A stretch of DNA of 64,000 nucleotides from Synergistales bacterium (GTDB lineage Bacteria > Synergistota > Synergistia > Synergistales > Aminithiophilaceae): assembly GCA_018433595.1 (NCBI GenBank), contig JAHDQY010000019.1, positions 41,646 to 105,645 of the forward strand, in the 5' to 3' direction. Positions 61,046 through 64,000 of this stretch are shown piece after piece. The position numbers and the translations under genes were made by a program. How positions within the stretch are numbered: position 1 is the first letter of the stretch; each line of letters starts with the position of its first letter. A model generated the notes under the pieces. It was not told the origin of the DNA and made no database searches. It saw only the letters and a list, made by a program, of their open reading frames with translations.

Positions 61046-61162
61046 AGCCCGAAGGGTGGGGTCAGGCAAGGGCGGGGTCAGGCCTACACATTTGACAAGA
61101 TGATTCTCTTTGTCAAATGTGTAGGCCTGACCCCGCCCTTGCCTGACCCCGCCCTTCGGGCT
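61046..61162. repeat. 55-bp near-perfect inverted repeat (REPIN-like) after tctA
   Basis: Left arm 61046-61100 and right arm 61107-61162 with a six-base centre; one substitution and one extra base. Each arm contains two direct copies of ggggtcaggc. A related half-copy lies at 5186-5211. It lies between the convergent genes tctA and purC and could also end both transcripts. Confidence 0.85.
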
Positions 61163-61177
61163 TATCGCCTTTAGGTC

Positions 61178-62035
61178 TTACATCAGAAAGATCTTTTCCA
61201 GTTCGGAGGCGGGAAGCTGGTTCCTGGCCGAGATCTTCCGGTCATCGCCGGAGACGCTGGTTCTGATGCAGTTCCCGGCCTCGGCACAGCTTCCGTCGTC
61301 CCCTCGCCTGTATCCCTTGCACACGCGCAGCACGTCCGGCGAGATCTCGTCGATGAGCACGATGCGGCCGTCGCCGCCCTCCAGCCGACCGAGCTCGATC
61401 TTGCCGTCGAGGACGTGCAGCCCCCGTGCGGCGAACTCCTCGTAGATCACCGAGGCGATCTTCTTGACGAACTCCTTGACGTAGGCAATCTCTTCCTCGC
61501 TCATCACCCCGGCGCCGGAGAGCGATTCGAAGGTGATGAGCTTGTCCGTCTTGCCCTTGGTCCAGGCCTCGATCACCTGGGGCAGGTCGGCGCAGGGTCT
61601 GACGAAGGGATAGCGCCGCCAGAAACTGCCCATGGCGCTGTTGCGCCACGTCCACTCCAGATTCAAAAGAGGAGCGGAACCGGCGAATTCGGGAGCCTGC
61701 TCGGGCATGCCGATCGGCCTGGCCGGCTCGACGACCATGACGTTGTCGGCGACGGTGGCGATGTAATGGGTCGGGACCTTCCGCTTCGCCAGCAGTCTGA
61801 AGAAATAGGTGGCGAACTTGCAGGCGATCGCCCCCTTGCCCGGGATCTCGCCGACGACATCGTCATAGCCGGGGTCGAAGACGGGCCTGCCCTCCCTGTC
61901 GAAGTAGCCGGTGCCGCGGTCGGTGAAGACAAAAGCGTATTTGCCCTTGTATTCCCCTTCAGGGATGCGGTAGATCTCCTTCGACTTCCCCGAGGAGACG
62001 AAATTTTCCTTCGTGAGCACGCGATCCAGTTCCAT
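61178..62035 (-). CDS. purC: SAICAR synthetase
   Basis: 285 residues from ATG 62035 (AGGAGG eight bases upstream). Phosphoribosylaminoimidazole-succinocarboxamide synthase of purine synthesis. Landmarks: VSSGKSKEIYRIP (P-loop-like N-terminal strand), FRLLAKRKVPTHYI, LNLEWTWRNSAMGSFWRR and VLIDEISPDVLRV. The match is good in fold-defining segments but the middle differs from E. coli PurC. It is a single gene away from other purine genes. Confidence 0.8.
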   Translation of the reverse strand: MELDRVLTKENFVSSGKSKEIYRIPEGEYKGKYAFVFTDRGTGYFDREGRPVFDPGYDDVVGEIPGKGAIACKFATYFFRLLAKRKVPTHYIATVADNVMVVEPARPIGMPEQAPEFAGSAPLLNLEWTWRNSAMGSFWRRYPFVRPCADLPQVIEAWTKGKTDKLITFESLSGAGVMSEEEIAYVKEFVKKIASVIYEEFAARGLHVLDGKIELGRLEGGDGRIVLIDEISPDVLRVCKGYRRGDDGSCAEAGNCIRTSVSGDDRKISARNQLPASELEKIFLM

Positions 62036-62178
62036 CGGTCGAACCTCCTGCTTTTTTCCCATCTTGCTGTCGCCTGACGACCCCATTGCAAGCCGTTGAT
62101 CTCTCGGAGTCCCGTTTCCGGCCCTACCTGCGCAAGGCCCTCTCGAGCGCTGATGCGGCCTTCTTGTCGCTCGGAAAA

Positions 62179-62207
62179 CTATAAAATACACCACTCACGG
62201 GCGTCAA
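62179..62207 (-). promoter_or_regulatory. Probable purC promoter
   Basis: Minus strand TTGACG (62202-62207), 17-base spacer, TTATAG (62179-62184). It leaves a 140-base leader in which no purine riboswitch was recognised. The rest of the 62036-62358 gap shows no gene. Confidence 0.6.
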
Positions 62208-62358
62208 CTCAAGCTCGCAGCCAAAGCCACGGGCAAGGCAGGACGTTTCGGAACATCGGCGATATCTTCGATGGACAGAAATTACCCGCTGTGTCATTCT
62301 TGTTTCATGATATCGACATGCTCGTCGGCGACAGGGAAGGGCCGGGAGGTGTCTCATC

Positions 62359-63072
62359 ATGGGAGAGAACGAGGCGGTCTGGAGGCTCGAGAGGGTATTC
62401 AAGACCTACGACATGGGAGAGGTCCAGGTGGAGGCCCTCCGCGAATCCTCGCTGGAGATCCCCGAAGGAGACCTGCTGGTCCTGCTGGGGCCCAGCGGAT
62501 CGGGAAAGAGCACACTCCTCAACCTGCTGGGCGGAATGGATCTTCCCTCCGGCGGTGACGTCTGGTTCCGCCGGGAGAATCTCGCCACGGCAAAAGAGCG
62601 CGAGCTGACCTGCTACCGCCGCCGCGTCGTCGGATTCGTCTTCCAGTTCTTCAACCTCATTCCCGATCTCACGGCCCGGGAAAACGTGGCCATCGCCGCC
62701 GAGCTGGTGGAATCCCCCCTCCCGATCGAGGAGGTTCTGGATCGGGTCGGCATGACCGACAGGATGGACCATTTCCCCTCCCAGATGAGCGGCGGCGAGC
62801 AGCAGCGCGTCGCCATCGCCCGTGCGGTGGTCAAAAACCCCCTCCTCCTGCTCTGCGACGAACCGACGGGATCGCTCGACGCCGCCACGGGCCGCCTTAT
62901 CCTGGCGCTCATTGAAGAGATCAACCGGACCTTGGGGACCACCGTCGTGATCGTGACGCACAACGCCGCCATCGCCGCCATGGGGCGGCGCGTGGTCCGG
63001 ATGAGCAGCGGCCTCATCGTCGAGGAGTCGGTCAACGAGACGCCGCTCCCGCCGGAAAGGATCTCCTGGTGA
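62359..63072 (+). CDS. ABC transporter ATP-binding protein, LolD/MacB type
   Basis: 237 residues. Walker A GPSGSGKSTLLNLLGGMD (residues ~46-63), RRVVGFVFQFFNLIPDLT (Q-loop), signature MSGGEQQRVAIARAVVKNP and Walker B LLCDEPTGSLD. It belongs to the class that powers FtsX-type permeases in lipoprotein release, peptide efflux or cell-envelope work. GGGAGGTG precedes the ATG. The TGA overlaps the permease ATG by one base. Confidence 0.93.
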   Translation: MGENEAVWRLERVFKTYDMGEVQVEALRESSLEIPEGDLLVLLGPSGSGKSTLLNLLGGMDLPSGGDVWFRRENLATAKERELTCYRRRVVGFVFQFFNLIPDLTARENVAIAAELVESPLPIEEVLDRVGMTDRMDHFPSQMSGGEQQRVAIARAVVKNPLLLLCDEPTGSLDAATGRLILALIEEINRTLGTTVVIVTHNAAIAAMGRRVVRMSSGLIVEESVNETPLPPERISW

Positions 63073-64000
63073 TGCCGACCCTGGCGAGGAAGCTCCTGAG
63101 GACGATCGGCTCCACGCTCGGACCGTTCATCGCCTCGGCCGTCGTCGTCGCGACGGGGATCATCGCCTTCGTCGCCATGACCGCCCTTTCGGATAATCTG
63201 ATCGGCTCTCGAGACGCCTTCTACCGCGAGACGGATTTCGCCGATCACTTCTTCCATGTCGTCCGCGCCCCCGAAGGAGTGCTCAAGCGGGTGGAGGCGG
63301 TCAAAGGGGTTCTGCGCGCCACGGCCAGGGTGCAGAAGGACGTTCCGGTCCTTCGCGACGACGGAATCCGGACCACCCTGCGCCTCACGGGCTACCCCCT
63401 CCCGGCCGATCTGGAGCTGAACCGCGTCAAGGTCCTTCAGGGAAGGATCTTCGAGAAGTACCCCGAGGGAGGCGCCGTGGAAATCCTTCTGAACCCCCAG
63501 TTCGCGGAAGCCCACGGCCTGATTTCCGGGAGCACCGTCTCCGTGGCGGCCGGAGGGAGACGCAAGACCCTCACCGTAACGGGAACGGCGGCCGGTCCGG
63601 AATTCGTCTACGCGGTGAAGGATGCCGCATCCCTTCTTGAAGACCCCTCCTCCTTCGGTGTGGCCATCCTCCCCCAGAACCAGCTCCAGCAGCTTCTGGA
63701 GATGAAGGGCTCGGTGAACCAGCTGCTCGTGCGGTTCACCCCCGGCGTCGACCGGACCGAAGCGGTGCGGGAGATCGAAAACATCCTCGGACCCTACGGC
63801 AACCTCGCCAACTACGGGCGGAAGGACCAGCTCAGCGAGGCGATCCTCAGGGGAGAACTCGACCAGCTCAAGGCCTTCGCCCGCTTCCTCCCCTCCGTTT
63901 TTCTGGGGATCGCCGTCCTGATGCAGTTCGTCTTCATCGGAAGGATGGTTCAGGCGCAGCGGGGACAGATCGGCCTGATGAAGGCCATCGGCTACGGGGA
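63072..64000 (+). CDS. ABC transporter permease, FtsX/MacB type (runs off the window)
   Basis: Open for at least 309 codons from ATG 63072, which shares a base with the ATPase stop. A first helix (IASAVVVATGIIAFVAM, ~residues 19-35) is followed by a large extracytoplasmic MacB-PCD-like region (~residues 40-270). The second helix begins near 276 (LPSVFLGIAVLMQFVFIG), with RGQIGLMKAIGYG after it, the start of the FtsX core. The C-terminal helices are outside the window. Confidence 0.88.
   Translation, partial: MPTLARKLLRTIGSTLGPFIASAVVVATGIIAFVAMTALSDNLIGSRDAFYRETDFADHFFHVVRAPEGVLKRVEAVKGVLRATARVQKDVPVLRDDGIRTTLRLTGYPLPADLELNRVKVLQGRIFEKYPEGGAVEILLNPQFAEAHGLISGSTVSVAAGGRRKTLTVTGTAAGPEFVYAVKDAASLLEDPSSFGVAILPQNQLQQLLEMKGSVNQLLVRFTPGVDRTEAVREIENILGPYGNLANYGRKDQLSEAILRGELDQLKAFARFLPSVFLGIAVLMQFVFIGRMVQAQRGQIGLMKAIGYG

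Noticed and set aside
62036..62358. Purine riboswitch before purC
   Set aside because: No conserved purine-riboswitch core was recognised; only a probable promoter could be supported.

Overview
The window is about 64 kb of gene-dense, high-GC bacterial DNA. It shows long runs of 4-base ATGA stop/start overlaps, many GTG and TTG starts behind strong AGGAGG sites, and no rRNA, tRNA, CRISPR array or recognisable transposase. The content fits a strictly anaerobic, peptide- and amino-acid-using bacterium, with Synergistota the best guess: two oligopeptide ABC systems with peptidases, a serine/threonine dehydratase, AzlCD, a tripartite tricarboxylate transporter and an Mbh/Mrp-type antiporter. The phylum is inferred from gene content and composition; no marker gene proves it.

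Layout. 1-2.7 kb: end of a sugar/nucleoside-type ABC importer operon closed by a strong terminator. 2.8-5.2 kb: an EamA transporter and a secreted NlpC/P60 hydrolase. 5.2-10.7 kb: a promoter and an eight-subunit antiporter operon in Mbh order (E-F-G-MbhD-MbhE/B-C-D) plus a second D-like subunit, with no hydrogenase genes. 10.8-16 kb: an AT-rich serine hydrolase, a DUF1848 protein, a YibE/F protein and an alkaline phosphatase. 16-23.5 kb: complete shikimate/tyrosine operon aroF-tyrA-aroA-aroE-aroC-aroKB-aroQ. 23.5-25.4 kb: a HigB/HigA-ImmA toxin-antitoxin locus inside a 16-bp direct repeat. 25.4-30.3 kb: a KefB-type antiporter, a SprA-like metalloprotease, pheA and a carbonic anhydrase. 30.3-37.1 kb: complete trpEGDCFBA operon. 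37.1-53.2 kb: two paralogous oligopeptide transporter modules, each with a fused DppD-DppF ATPase; one has gained a dipeptidase and an amidohydrolase, and an Lrp gene is intact beside one module and reduced to a 28-codon stub beside the other. 53.3-55.9 kb: an animal-SDS-type serine/threonine dehydratase and azlCD. 56-61 kb: a GntR regulator divergent from a NicX-like gene plus tctCBA. 61-64 kb: a long inverted repeat, purC and the start of a LolD/MacB-type export system.

The main regulatory result is a set of ribosome-mediated attenuators. Each has a sigma70-type promoter, a short ORF with its own Shine-Dalgarno and runs of codons for the pathway product, then an intrinsic terminator before the first structural gene: aromatic codons (YY, F, W, YY) before aroF, three Trp codons before trpE, and four Ile codons before the dehydratase. 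A diverged second copy of the Ile leader lies before azlC. It has lost its stop codon but kept the terminator, and a 47-codon relic of the dehydratase start now abuts azlC with a TGATG junction.

Together the genes describe import of peptides, their hydrolysis, deamination and efflux of amino acids, and de novo aromatic amino acid synthesis under separate leader control.
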